Shown: piece by piece, positions 46,308 through 58,973 of the stretch | Position numbering within the stretch: position 1 is the stretch's first letter | Layout: each line of letters starts with the position of its first letter | Source of the DNA: Hypericum androsaemum | Taxonomy: Eukaryota; Streptophyta; Magnoliopsida; Malpighiales; Hypericaceae | Length of the DNA stretch: 64,000 bases | Reading direction: 5' to 3' | Assembly (NCBI GenBank): GCA_963995505.1 | Contig: OZ023184.1 | Coordinates: forward strand, 4,650,001-4,714,000 | Notes under the pieces: generated by a model | The model's input: the letters and a program-made list of their open reading frames with translations, nothing else | Told to the model about the DNA's origin: nothing | Databases searched by the model: none | Translations under genes and position numbers: made by a program

Positions 46308-48659
46308 CTAGTCTGTGGCAATCTGCTGGTTGTTCAAGTAAGATATGGCAACTGCAGCATGGAGAGCTGATCCAATAGGAAGGACCTCCTCGTTAAGAAA
46401 CATGTAGGGCGAGTGCAACTTATTGACCTCTGAATCTTCCTCGGGTTTCGCCCCGATCGTGAAGAATGCAGATCTCATCTTCTGTGCATAGAAGCTGAAG
46501 TCCTCGGCTGCCATTGACATTGGGAGAAGTTTCACATTAGAGTCACCAAGCATGGACTCTCCAACTTCCTTGACATGTTTGTACATGGATTCGTCATTCA
46601 CTGTGGCGGGATAAGGCCTCATTTTTTCCTCGAAGAAGTCCACTGTTGCCGTGCACCGATGAACGGCTGCTTGCATCTCCACAACCTACTTTTCATGAAT
46701 GTTTCGACTCAGGGGAAACATGTCTTAATAACTGCATGTTTATCTGAAGATATAAACGCCATCTTCACATTTTTATTTAGATAAGTTAGTGACTATGTTT
46801 CCATCGTTCCATTTGCTAGTTTTCGGGCAATTACCTCTCTTACTCGTTGCTGAAGGTACGATAAACCTTCTGTTGTCATACTCCGAAGTGACCCGCCAAA
46901 TTTCACAGTCTCCGGGATAACATTCAATGCATGACCGGCCTCAACAATTCCAACAGAAACCACCTGCAGAGCATCCCAATTTTGGCAGACAATGTTATGT
47001 TGGCTACAAGATTAGAACACAACATACTAACCAATCAGCATTTACCCTGGCTTCGAGGGGATCGGTTTCCCTGGAAACTATCTGCTGCAAAGCAAGGATG
47101 GCAAAAGATGCAGCAAGAACTGGATCTCTACCATGATGGGGCGTTGCTGCATGCCCGCCAACGCCTTCGATGGTAGCCATAAATCTGCCTGAACCGGCAA
47201 GCAATGGACCAGGCCTGGAGCCAACAGTACCAACAGGCCTCTTGGGCGAAACATGTAGTCCGAACATCGCCTGCAGCTTATCAACAGCTCCTTCCTTGAC
47301 CATCTGGTAAGCACCACCATAGCTTTCTTCCGCTGGTTGGAAAACCAGCTTTACAGTACCCTTACAGACCACACAGGAGAAGCTAAGCTAAGTCAATTCG
47401 TAAAATCAAACAAAAGCGCATTCTCGAGCAATGCAGATGCTTTTGATTACTGGAGAAGGTACCTTTATTTTGTGTTTGTTCTGTTGAAGCAGCTTAGCTG
47501 CTCCAAGAAGCATTGTGGTATGAGCATCGTGACCACAAGCATGCATTTTGCCGTCGATCTTGCTCTTGTGCTCCCACTCCACCAATTCCTTTTTACCAGT
47601 TCATAAGGAGATAGATAACCAATCAAGTTCTTTTCCTCGTCATGAATATGATCATATCAAACTCCATAACTACTGAAATAGACTATTATTATTTTTCTTT
47701 TCAGGCAAACGGATTGGATATAGAGATTCTAAGATATTCTAATAGGATCATATCATGTTTAATGAATATAACAGTTGTTCTGGCTTCATCAAGATGTCTC
47801 AATTTCTACCTTATGTTGACTAGTAACTGTTCCGATACCATGTGACATCGACCAAAAATCTCACACAAATAGGATCACGTGCCCAAACAGAAAGCTCCTC
47901 CTAGTACCACCAACCGGGAAGTCTGTGGCTTGCGTTGACTTTTGGGAACACCAAATTTTATTTTGGTAGGTAAATTGCATTTATCAATACGGAAAAGGAA
48001 AGGATGGGAATTTACAGTGAAAATGAAAAGGTTGAAAGCCCCCACTACTACCCGAATAGACCCAAATCCCTCTACCCGAGTGGTGACTCTCTCGTTCGTA
48101 CAATAGTATGAGAGTTGCAGGCAAAAATTTCACTAAAAATATGTTGTTGTAAAATTTAGTCGAAAAAATGACAATGAGAAAGGAGCTACTTCGAATACTG
48201 CCATACACGTGAACCACTCGGTAAAATTTAATAGCGAAAAAAAGACAGAACCAAACTTGGTAATACAAATTTTTTTTAAAACAAGACAGAACAACCAAAG
48301 CCAACCTGTAAAGGAAGGGCATCCATGTCAGCCCGGAGACCGAACCAGGGCTCCTGTCCGGACCCGACCGACGCCACCAGGCCGGTCTTCGCAAAGGGCC
48401 ATCGGTATTCGACCCCGATGGAGTCGAGCTCGGACCGAACCAGCGCGCTCGTGTTGTACTCTTGGAAGGCCAACTCGGGCCTCTCGTGGATGCTCCTCCT
48501 CACCCTTTTCAGCCACGAGAAGAACTCTGGGTCCCGAGCCGACTCCAGAAGCTCCCGGGTCAACGACCCCAAGTCGCCTGACGATGATGATGATGATCTG
48601 GTCAACGAGGAAAATAGGACGGCTAGTGAAAGAAGCGGGAGAGTTCTATTTGTCCTCAT
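46308..48659 (-). CDS. IAA-amino acid hydrolase, ILR1-like (intact)
   Basis: Five exons: 48659-48306, 47588-47463, 47360-47046, 46963-46835 and 46685-46308, coding for 433 residues, close to the usual 430-450. An N-terminal signal peptide ([14 protein letters not shown]) points to the secretory pathway. The family is the M20D amidohydrolases that cleave auxin conjugates to release free IAA. Likely metal ligands are visible at the expected spacing: Cys136 and His138 (HACGHDAH), Glu172 (PAEES), His196 (GLHVSP) and His399 (LHSPYMF). There is no HDEL/KDEL tail (ends NNQQIATD). ATG 48659 is the first in-frame Met. It is the tandem paralogue of the split gene at 37634-45294, with the same five-exon plan and even alignable intron sequence. 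Confidence 0.94.
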
Positions 48660-49833
48660 CAGTGACAAAGTGGGCGGGGTCGGGTGGGTGGTTCTATTTT
48701 CGTTTTTTAAAGGTTTGGGTTCGAAGCTCTTGTTTTGTTTTGGGTGGAAGTTCGAAGCTCTAGTTGTTTTGTTTGGAATTTTTTTTGGTTGTTGCAGTTT
48801 TGGGCGATAACTCCCAAGTCTTGTTGGATGCTATCGAGTAATCTAATTGAAGTTTTTCTAAAGTTGAAAAGTGAATAAGGTTACAACGAATCCTAATTCG
48901 GGTTTCAATGATCAATGAAAAATTTGCATCACTTATAAAAATAAAAAAATCTTACTTGCAAGAAAATAAAGTTGCATGTAATCTAAAATTAGGAGCCAAC
49001 CTCCTAAGTTCCAAATTCATCATAAAAAATAAAACCCAATTTGTGGGCTCTTTAATTCGGGATAAAGCAGCTTGCCGGGTTCTTATTTTTGCGCCTGTTA
49101 TAGACGATGATGCTTATGATGGTGGGATTAGATTTTTAAATCTATACTACCAATTTGTCTAATAGGATTAATATGTTTGGTTATATTAATAATGATATTT
49201 AAAATCAAGTTTAAAAAGTTAAATTGATTAATATAATTATATACCATTAATTTATACAAATACAGAAGAAATATGATTAGCATATTGTATATTTTATATT
49301 ATTCTTTATGTTGGCGTCTAACTAAATAGATAAAAACAAATGTTACACATAATTGCAAACAAAATTATGTAACTATAACTATCAGATAAATTTTATCACA
49401 AAAGATTGTACAAGTAAATTTTTAGAACAAATTGCAAATCCTTCTGGCCATCACCGGAGACATATCCCCAAAAAGATTACACAGGGGTCGGTGGCTTCTA
49501 ACTAAATAGATAAAAACAAATGTTACATTTAGAATTCAAGACTCTTAATAAGTAGTAATGTTTGATAGGTAACATGTCAACGGATCTTGTTTCATTTTCG
49601 AGAAATCGAGGGATCAATTCTTGCCTAAAACCGCATCATAGTCTTTTTGAGAAATTAACCGCATCCTAGTTGGCACTCGGAGGTCGCTAGACACAGCCCT
49701 AATTAATCGAAAATAGTTTCTATTTCCCGCCTCCATCACTTTCCCTATTCTCCAACCCCACCGCCATCACACCAAACATCACAAAACCTCCGTTTCCCCT
49801 TTCCCCCTTTTTTGGCAAAGAAGGAAAAAAAAA
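48660..49833. other. Divergent promoter region between ILR1-like and DCP5 genes
   Basis: About 1.2 kb shared by the two divergent genes. A direct repeat of about 35 bp (ctaactaaatagataaaaac...) occurs at 49318 and 49499. A chance 84-codon frame at 48908-49162 shows no domain. Confidence 0.45.
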
Positions 49834-52800
49834 ATGGCGAAATCGGCATCTCCTCCACCCTCGGCGCCCGCGGCTTCTTCCCCGATCGAGTCCTTCATCG
49901 GGAGCTTCATTAGCCTCATCTCCAAGTACGAGATTCGCTACGAGGGCGTCCTCTACCACCTCAACGTCCAAGATTCCACCATCGGCCTCCGAAACGGTAC
50001 CGTACAGTCTCCTGCTCTCTCCTTCCGCTTCAACTCCTGCCGAATCGCGTTCTCGTACACTTTTCCCCTTTCGTTTCCGAACCTCTTCGTCGACCGCTAT
50101 TTTTTTCCCTGCGGTCTTTCGGAAAGTTAGGGTTTAGGTTCTGCGCCTTGCGATCGTAGTAACCGCCTCCGTTTGTGTATCTTTATTTGACTTCGGATTG
50201 TTAATTGACTTGGCCTGGGTAAGTAACTCTCAAGTTGTAGCGTAGATGTTCTCTTGAGGTGATTGGTTTTGTGTTCTGGAATTTGTGACGGGATGTGGTT
50301 ACTCGCTTGTCTGCTTGCATTGGGGGCGTGGCGTGGCGTTGCGGTTTCTGTGTGGTCCACTTCTGTTTCCTCTGCGTTGATGTGGAACGTTCGGTTTCTG
50401 ATTATTAACTCCGTAGCTTGTCTTCAAAGTGGATAGCTGATTGACATTAGTGATTGAGATTTCTTAACATTTTGCAGTGAGGTCATATGGAACAGAAGGA
50501 CGAAGAAAAGATGGCCCAGAAGTTCCTCCGAGTGATAAAATCTTTGAATACATTCTGTTTCGTGGAAGTGATATCAAGGTGAATAACTAGTCTGTCCTTT
50601 ACTTCTGCCTTGTCTTAGTCACCTTGCTTCTGTGTTGGATTATCGTCGTGAACTTCGAAATATGCCTTGCTTTTCGGTTGGACATAGTTTGGATGTGATC
50701 TTTGTGCGTGGTTTTCATTTTTTTTAGCTGTCCCATCATTGCACAAACTGTCTTATGTAGCATCAGGAGATTTCACTTGGTGTCAGTTAAGTGGTGTCCA
50801 CTTTTGCTATTTTTCTAGGTGATTCTTACCATATTATTTATTGGCTGTATCATTCACATTTACCTGATAAGCTGATCAGTGGATTTTCTGCTTTCTCGTT
50901 CGCCCACTTCGTGTTTCTTATCCTTGGTCGCTTCCTTTCCCTTTTGCAATGCACTGTATTCCATATTGATGACTGTCTCAGCTTCTCCATTGTTATCCGT
51001 AAGACTCAATATCAAAGTGTAGAAGAGTTAAAGATCATGTTTTCTATTCATTCCTAGCTCCATTCCTGGATCTTTATCTTAATGGTGCTATTTGTGATGT
51101 TTGCACGTCAATTATTTTGCTTTGATGAGTAGCTATATTTGCTTGATCATGGATATTCAGCTGAGAAGGTAAAAACCATGCATGTTACAAGATCAGTATT
51201 ATGTTTGGTAAGTGAGATCCCAGGACAGATGTTGCAGTCATTGAGTTCTTTTGTTGATATGGTCTAGAATCTGAAGCCCTGAGGTTGTTGTGTGTAGATG
51301 CTAATGAACTGATGCCTGATCTGAAAATATTATACTGTTGGATATACATTGACAAGTAGAAGCGTGAAATGGATGATGTGTAAATACTGAACCGGCCATT
51401 TAATGCTTATTCCTATCACATGCATGGTAAATTGCTGTTTCCTACTTATGAAAAACAGAGTTAATATCTATTTTTCTGCTTGCACTAATTCGTGACTATT
51501 GTGTTACGCTGAGTATCAGGATCTTCAAGTAAAATCCTCACCAACTGCCCAAACGGATGGACAGATTGAGATGGACCCTGCTGTTGTTAAGGTTTGAGAT
51601 ACTCATTACTCATAGAACTCTTATGTTTATGTACACGTATTGAGGAATGTCTACGGTTTATGCTTCATTTATAACTTTTGTGCATTGAATGATTCAGTGA
51701 CCTTATTTTCTATCTTTTGGTTCTTCATTTTCCCCAGTCACATTATGCCGGTGCGTCCTCGAGTTCATCAAGATCTTCTGCAGCTGATGGTAAAATTTCG
51801 ATAGAATCTCCTCAAGGGCAAAGTACGCCTGCTGTAGTGACTACAGGTTATGTTCAGCCATCTCAAACTTTGAGTCATGTAGCATCAGTCATTCCTTCCC
51901 AGGAGACAGTAATTTCTGGTTCGTCTTGCTCTGCACCAATATACCAGCAAGTCCATGGTGGAACATTGATGCACGAGTCTCTTGGTTCTCAGCATCCCAT
52001 GCATTTTCAGTTGCCTCCCGCTGTATCATCACTCTCAGGGATGGAAAATCACGCTCTGGGTTCTGGATTGCATGAATCTCCTGTTTGGGGATTGACGGGT
52101 TTGACAGAGGTGCCTTCTGTGGTATCCAGTTCATTGCTTCCAAAAAATTCAAATGTTTTTCCTTCCATGCCTTATCCTTCAGTGCCCGATAAGTCACCCT
52201 ATACACCTGTAAAGACTCATACACCAATTAATGCTCCACTCACTAATAGAATTCAATCAAGCACACCATTAGTGCCATTGTCTACTAGAGCCATGAGTAA
52301 AGCTGAATCTCAATGTGTTGATGGAGCTGTCTCTGAACCTACAGTCCTGCACTGTCATCCATCTACTTCATCGGTGGGCTTAATGCCAAGCTCGCTGCCA
52401 GTACCCCTTCCACCTCTACTGTCCCCTCAACAGCCGGTGCAATCTAGCTTGCATGCACGTTCTTCTATTACAAGCATGTACCCGGAACAGAACATGGGTG
52501 CCCCTCAATCATCATCATTATCATATACTTCTGAGCCTTTAATTTCGGCTTCTCAAGCTCCTCTGCTGCCATTGCCAATTTCGGTTCAGCAGGTTGGACT
52601 TGCTTTATTTTAGATATTTTTTCTGTTCCTGCATCAGAGAAGTTTTGTGTTAAATTTGAACGTTCCTGTGGGTCATAACTGCAATGTTTCATCCAAACTA
52701 GAGGCAGCAAAAGTAGAAGTGAAACAAAATGATGACACTGATCCCTTGATTAGACTAAGTTGTGTTTAGCATTTGTCTAATACGTATCATTGAATTGCTC

Positions 52801-53976
52801 TTTGCATCGACAAAGTTGCTCTTGCTAGAATCCATTAATGAGATTCGTCCTTCAAATGCATTGTTTGGGTCCTAAAGTTATTTCACTTCAATGAAATCAG
52901 TATTTCGCTCTTTCGACTGAAGTTTATCACCCGCATGTTTCAAGTGCTTGGTACAGGCATTCAGTAGTCTTTAGCATATATAAATTATTTCATGGGCATG
53001 AGTCTATTCCCTGTACTTAAGGTGTATGGTATTCTGCACTTGCTTCCTTGTATATATTCGTCTCTATTGATTATTTGTGAAACTGTAAGACAGTTTATGA
53101 CAGCAGATTTCTTAGGATTGCTTGATGATTTTGTCTCTGTTTGATGCGCTTGGATTTTGTGCTGGTTTGCATAAATTGCATACTTGAGTTAACTGGTTGT
53201 TCATGGTTCCCCCAAATTGGAGTGGATTGTTGTGCTTTCACTGAAACTAGTTTGTTTCGTTCTTTTTTGTTTCTGCAGGATAGACGATGGACTACACAGT
53301 TCTCTCAAGAGTTTGATTTTGAAGCTATGAATCAACAGTTCAACAAGGATGAAGTATGGGGTCACCTTGGAAACACAAAGCAAAAGGAAAAATTAGAGGT
53401 TGGTGAGTATGGCTCAAGCGGCCACAACTCAAGGGGCCTAGAGACTTCACCTCAATTGCCCGATTTTGATTCTAAGGTAGTTCGACCGAGGTTTCTATCA
53501 TGCTCAAGTTATGTCCTACATTTTGTCCTAGATTAACTTCTGTTCTAGAAGTTCTTTTCCCAAATTGAAAAACTAGATCAGTAACCGCTCATTATGTCAT
53601 TATTTTGTCTGGCAGCCTGCATACAACAAGGATGATTTTTTCGACTCAATTTCTCGTACGTCGCACAATCGTGGAAGAAATGTCCAGGTTTGTTTCTAAT
53701 GAAGTTGGAGTCGAGGTTTGCTTATCATGTTATAGGTTTCCCATTTGGCTCAAAATAGGTCTTACACAATGTGACAGGCTAACTCTTTTTTTCTTTTTTT
53801 GCTAGACTTTTGGCAGATTTTACCCAAGACCTAATTTTGGTCATAGTGGCTACGGTGGGCACAGCGACTTCCATGATTCACATGCTTCAGGAAGAGGATA
53901 CGGGCACGGCGACTTCCGAGGTTCACATGCTTCAGGAAGAGGATATGGTTATGGTGCAGGAGGTCGCAGGAATTGA
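49834..53976 (+). CDS. DCP5: Decapping 5 (DCP5)-like protein, LSM14/Scd6/Trailer hitch family
   Basis: Seven exons with consistent phases: 49834-49996, 50478-50578, 51520-51591, 51738-52592, 53279-53476, 53616-53687 and 53806-53976, coding for 543 residues. An N-terminal LSm14 domain covers about residues 17-85 ([19 protein letters not shown], then [18 protein letters not shown]). A long Ser/Pro-rich linker follows (exon 4, residues 113-397). The FDF motif is at about 409-411 ([17 protein letters not shown]), the FFD box at about 466-475 ([10 protein letters not shown]) and the TFG box starts at 488, followed by two near-identical Gly/Arg/His-rich repeats ([11 protein letters not shown] type). 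The full domain order is that of LSM14 proteins, which act in P-bodies in translational repression and mRNA decapping with DCP1/DCP2. Arabidopsis DCP5 is somewhat longer. No breaks were found. Confidence 0.93.
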
Positions 53977-54676
53977 TGATGCCTCGGTTTCGACTAACTG
54001 CATGATCCGTCTTTCTTCCTGCCAAGCAAGCAATCAGTATTCTGGCCAGTTTCTCCGCCCGGCTTATCGCTTAGCTAGTAATGATCAGTATATCGTCTGG
54101 AGAATAGAATGATACAGGCCTTTGAATGCCTTAATTTTGCTATTATGCAGTGTTGCATTTCTACTGCAGAACAGTTCAATCACGTCTGCTCGTTTCTGGA
54201 CAATCCCCACTCTTCTGTTCGTTTAGGAGGTTAGTCATGCTCTTAATTTTCTTTCCTTTCTATTTTTTTCCCACACAGAGGCTTAAAAATCAAAATACGA
54301 GAACGCGGACGGAAAATATGTGGGAGGATGTAGGTGGAAAATTTATGAGAGGAGAACGTTGGTTAATTAACACTATTCAATTGTCTGTGAACAAAAAGAA
54401 AATGGGAGAGAAAATAACGAAAATATGCCTTCCATTTAGTCATCTCCATTTTGGAGAGTATATGGAAAGATAGTGTTTAAATTGCATTTTATCCCTTTTC
54501 TAAATTTTATTTTTTGCGTAAATCATTTTTTTTCCTTTTACTACTTTCTTTCTTTTCAAATTCCGTTAACGTTCTCCTTCTCCCATCTGTCTCTCTCAAA
54601 CTTTCTTTCCTCTTATTTTCCATTCTCCCTTGCAGACAAAGGGTTGGTTGTGTTTGATTCAAACTAAATTCGTAGA
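53977..54676. other. 3' UTR of the DCP5-like gene and spacer
   Basis: The first few hundred bases after the TGA are likely 3' UTR. The rest is T-rich and shows no gene; it ends at the target duplication of the next TIR element. Confidence 0.45.
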
Positions 54677-54685
54677 TTAAAAAAA

Positions 54686-56093
54686 GAAAAATTACGCTTA
54701 GGTCCTTCTAGTTCGGTGTCCCTCCCTCTTGGGTCCCTGGGTTTCCAAAATCCATGTTGTTGTCCTTGTAGTTTGGTTTTAGAAACTCTCAGGTCCCTGA
54801 CGTCAGAATATACCAATTTCTCCGGCGAACACCCACGTGAAAAGACTAAAATGCACTCCCACTCAAAAACAAAAAAAAATCCTTTTTCCCTTCTCCCTTC
54901 AGTAATCTGTTCTTCCTCCTTCCCCACCTTGAAATTTCTTCTTCTTCGTCGAATTAAAAATTATAATTAAAATAACAAAACCCACAATAAGGTTTTTTAA
55001 GACATACCATAGAGTCCTTTGCTACCCTTGTTCATCCTCATCATCATCAGTTTCCCCCCAATAGCGATGGAATCAGAAGACTTATTGGGTTTAATGCCAG
55101 CGACGATCTCTTCGACAGCTGGAATTGGATGCCAATAGCGGAAGGTTTGAATTTGGTTTCCACCGCTGACATCACAGCGACAGTCGTTCTCCTCCCCCGA
55201 TGCTGCCCGGAATCGGCTCAAACTCCTCCCCCGACGCCACTTGTAATCCAAGCTGACAACAGCATGAACAAACTGGCGTCCACCATAGCCACCACTATTG
55301 CCGTCCCCATTTTTTAGCGGTTCGCCGCCGAGCAGAGTAGCTAACCCACTGACCCAATTAGGGTTCGTTCTCTTGTAATTAATTAGAGGGATAAAAGATG
55401 AAAATGTGTTGTTGACATGGAAATGGGGGAAACGAATTTGGGATTTGATTTTCCAAATTTTTTTATTTGGAGTGTCAATTGGTTATTAGAGAGTGGGTTT
55501 CAGCTGGGAAATTGTTTCCCAATTTTCCCTTCTCCATGTCTTCTGTAAGTATAATGGGTCTCAGGTTGGGAAGGAGAAGTTCATTCGCTTCCCTTTTTTT
55601 ATTTGTTTCAAGCTGCTCCTTTTTCTAATCCTTAGAAGGGGAAAATTTGTACAAAATCGAAGTTGTCATTTTGAAGAAGATGAAACTTTAATTTCGATAG
55701 ATACCTAGGGAAGAAGAGGAGGGAACTTCCGCCAATAATTGTCCTTTTTCCCCTTTTCCCAATCCAAAATCTTCTTAGCGTAAGATTAAGTTAATTTGAG
55801 TTTTTAAAATTTGGGTTTGAGAGTTTTTGGTTGAAAGTGGGAGGAAGAAGATGAAGTGAGAGGTAGAAGAAGGTGAAGGATGAAGTAAAAGAGTGATTTT
55901 TTTTTATTTTTTAGTGGGAGAATATTTTAGTCTTTTCAGGTGGGTGTTCGTCAGAGAAATTGGCATATTCTGGTGTCAAGGACTTTGAGAGTTTCTAAAA
56001 CCAAATTACAGGGACAACAACATAAATTTTAGAAAATCAAGGACCCGATAGGGAGGGACGTCAAACTAGGGAGACCTGAGCGTAATTTTTTCT
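54686..56093. mobile_element. Non-autonomous Mutator-like TIR element (TIR-6)
   Basis: Ends read GAAAAATTACGCTTAGGTCC and, on the complement of the right side, GAAAAAATTACGCTCAGGTC. TTAAAAAAA lies at 54677-54685 and 56094-56102 as a 9-bp duplication (low complexity, right edge may shift by one). Long TIRs share tgtccctccctcttgggtcc-like and ggttttagaaactctcaggt-like phrases with TIR-1 at 1916-3179, so both belong to one family. The interior (about 55020-55330) is GC-richer and lacks a transposase. Confidence 0.8.
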
Positions 56094-56102
56094 TTAAAAA
56101 AA

Positions 56103-57032
56103 AACTGAATACAAGTCTTTTTGGGGTACTACATAAAATTGGAACGGTATAGAGAAGATATCTGAGAATAAATAATACGGAGAAAAACTGCCTGTTTATA
56201 TATACGTACGTACCCGGTGGCGCTTCGGGCAATAAAATTCTAATTAAATCCTTTGCCAACCGAAGGATGCAAAGTCAAAGTCACGACTCCAGATTTCAGT
56301 TGGACCCTCTACTCTCACAGACTATCACATGCCCGCAATGAATCCACTCTTGTCAGCAATTTGCTCTCTCTTATCCGTAAAAAACACAACTAATATATAG
56401 TTGCATCCTTCAAGAAAAGGACAGTTCATTAATAATGAGCATATATCGGCATTTCTTGGTTTATTTGTAGTTAGAACACAAAATTTTAAAGTTGGCTTTG
56501 ATTATGTGTGATCACATGAGTCGTATAAATAACAACAGATCACAAGATCAATTTGTTTTCATGCCATGTTAAAATTATTATATTCAGCCCAAAATGGTAA
56601 TGATATAGATATGTAGATTTTTTACACTTATAAAAAAATCCAATATACTTGCAAATAACCAGGTTTTCCATTGCCTAGCAGTTTCAATTGTTGATCTATT
56701 CGAGAATTTTCAGATCTACTACGCCTTTCCTCGTTTCTCAATATCTAAGTATCCACCGTAAACTTTTCATCGTTTAAATCTTGTACTTGAACTATCTATG
56801 TAATCATCTCGTAAAAAATTAATGCATGTATACCTATGTGCTGGCAATATTGGTGTAAAGTAGTTCGAGTATAGAGAAAAATTAATGACTGTCCGGAAAA
56901 TATCCAGATGTCAGGGCACGCATTATAAGTTACCCACTCAACAATAATAATATATGTGCACCACACTACACCTTGAAATTAAAAGCAACAACAATTCCAA
57001 ATTTCCCTTATTCCATTCTTTCTCAAAGCAAC
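56103..57032. other. Upstream region of the SDR gene
   Basis: AT-rich, no gene. A piece of the dispersed repeat (atattcagcccaaaatggt ... ttacacttataaa) is at about 56570-56635. The leader of the SDR mRNA probably starts within the last 80 bp. Confidence 0.4.
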
Positions 57033-58212
<1,180 letters not shown>

Positions 58213-58968
58213 TTTTTTGTACGGGCAGATTCAGAAAGAAGGTACAATAAATAGTTGCCGCGTCGGCCACTTGTTGATTGGTTTTTCAAGTGCATGTTTT
58301 CTTTCCATTTTTAGTATTTTGATTTAAGCTTTTTTTAAGAATTAGTATTTTGATTTAAGCGGTACGAATATATCTGGAATGCCCCCTCATAGAATATTAT
58401 CGTGTGATTTGAGTGCCTTTTATTGTAATTTCTCTCTTCTAAGATTTCCTACTATAGTTGGCCAAGTTGTTTGTTTCGAAATCCTTTGATTGATTTCCTC
58501 ACAAAAAAAATCCTTTGATTGATTTATCATTGTTTTAAAAAGAGCTGTCATACTAGTTTGATTGTCACCCAAACATGTCGGGCCAACTTCATAACTCGGA
58601 GAATTCGATTGTCAATGTGGTTGGTCTCTAGTCCATCTGCTCAGTCAGATCTGACGATCCAGAGCCAATTATATTTTCTGGAAAAAAAATGTATAAATTT
58701 TTTGTTAAGTCAAAAGAGATTAAATTAAAATTTTGGTACTAAAAGGAATTCCCATTAATTTGACGTTTAAATGTCTCCAAACTAAAAAAAATTCGGATTC
58801 ACGAAAATGAGGGGCAGAGGATGCACCTATGAATGATGTAAGTAATTCTTTTAAAAAAAAGAATGATCTAAGTACGACAGTTGCTTTAGCTTTAGCTATG
58901 TCATAATTTTTATGTTGGACTTAACATGCAGATGATAAATTCTATAGCAAAGATACATAATTAATAAT
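58213..58968. other. 3' region of the SDR gene and spacer
   Basis: The likely 3' UTR occupies the first few hundred bases, with a small duplication of attagtattttgatttaagc near 58308-58360 and of tcctttgattgattt near 58481-58522. No gene. Confidence 0.45.
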
Positions 58969-58973
58969 ATAAT

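Noticed and set aside
48908..49162. 84-codon frame, considered as a plastid or mitochondrial DNA insert
   Set aside because: I do not recognise any organelle gene in it and it has no flanking organelle sequence.
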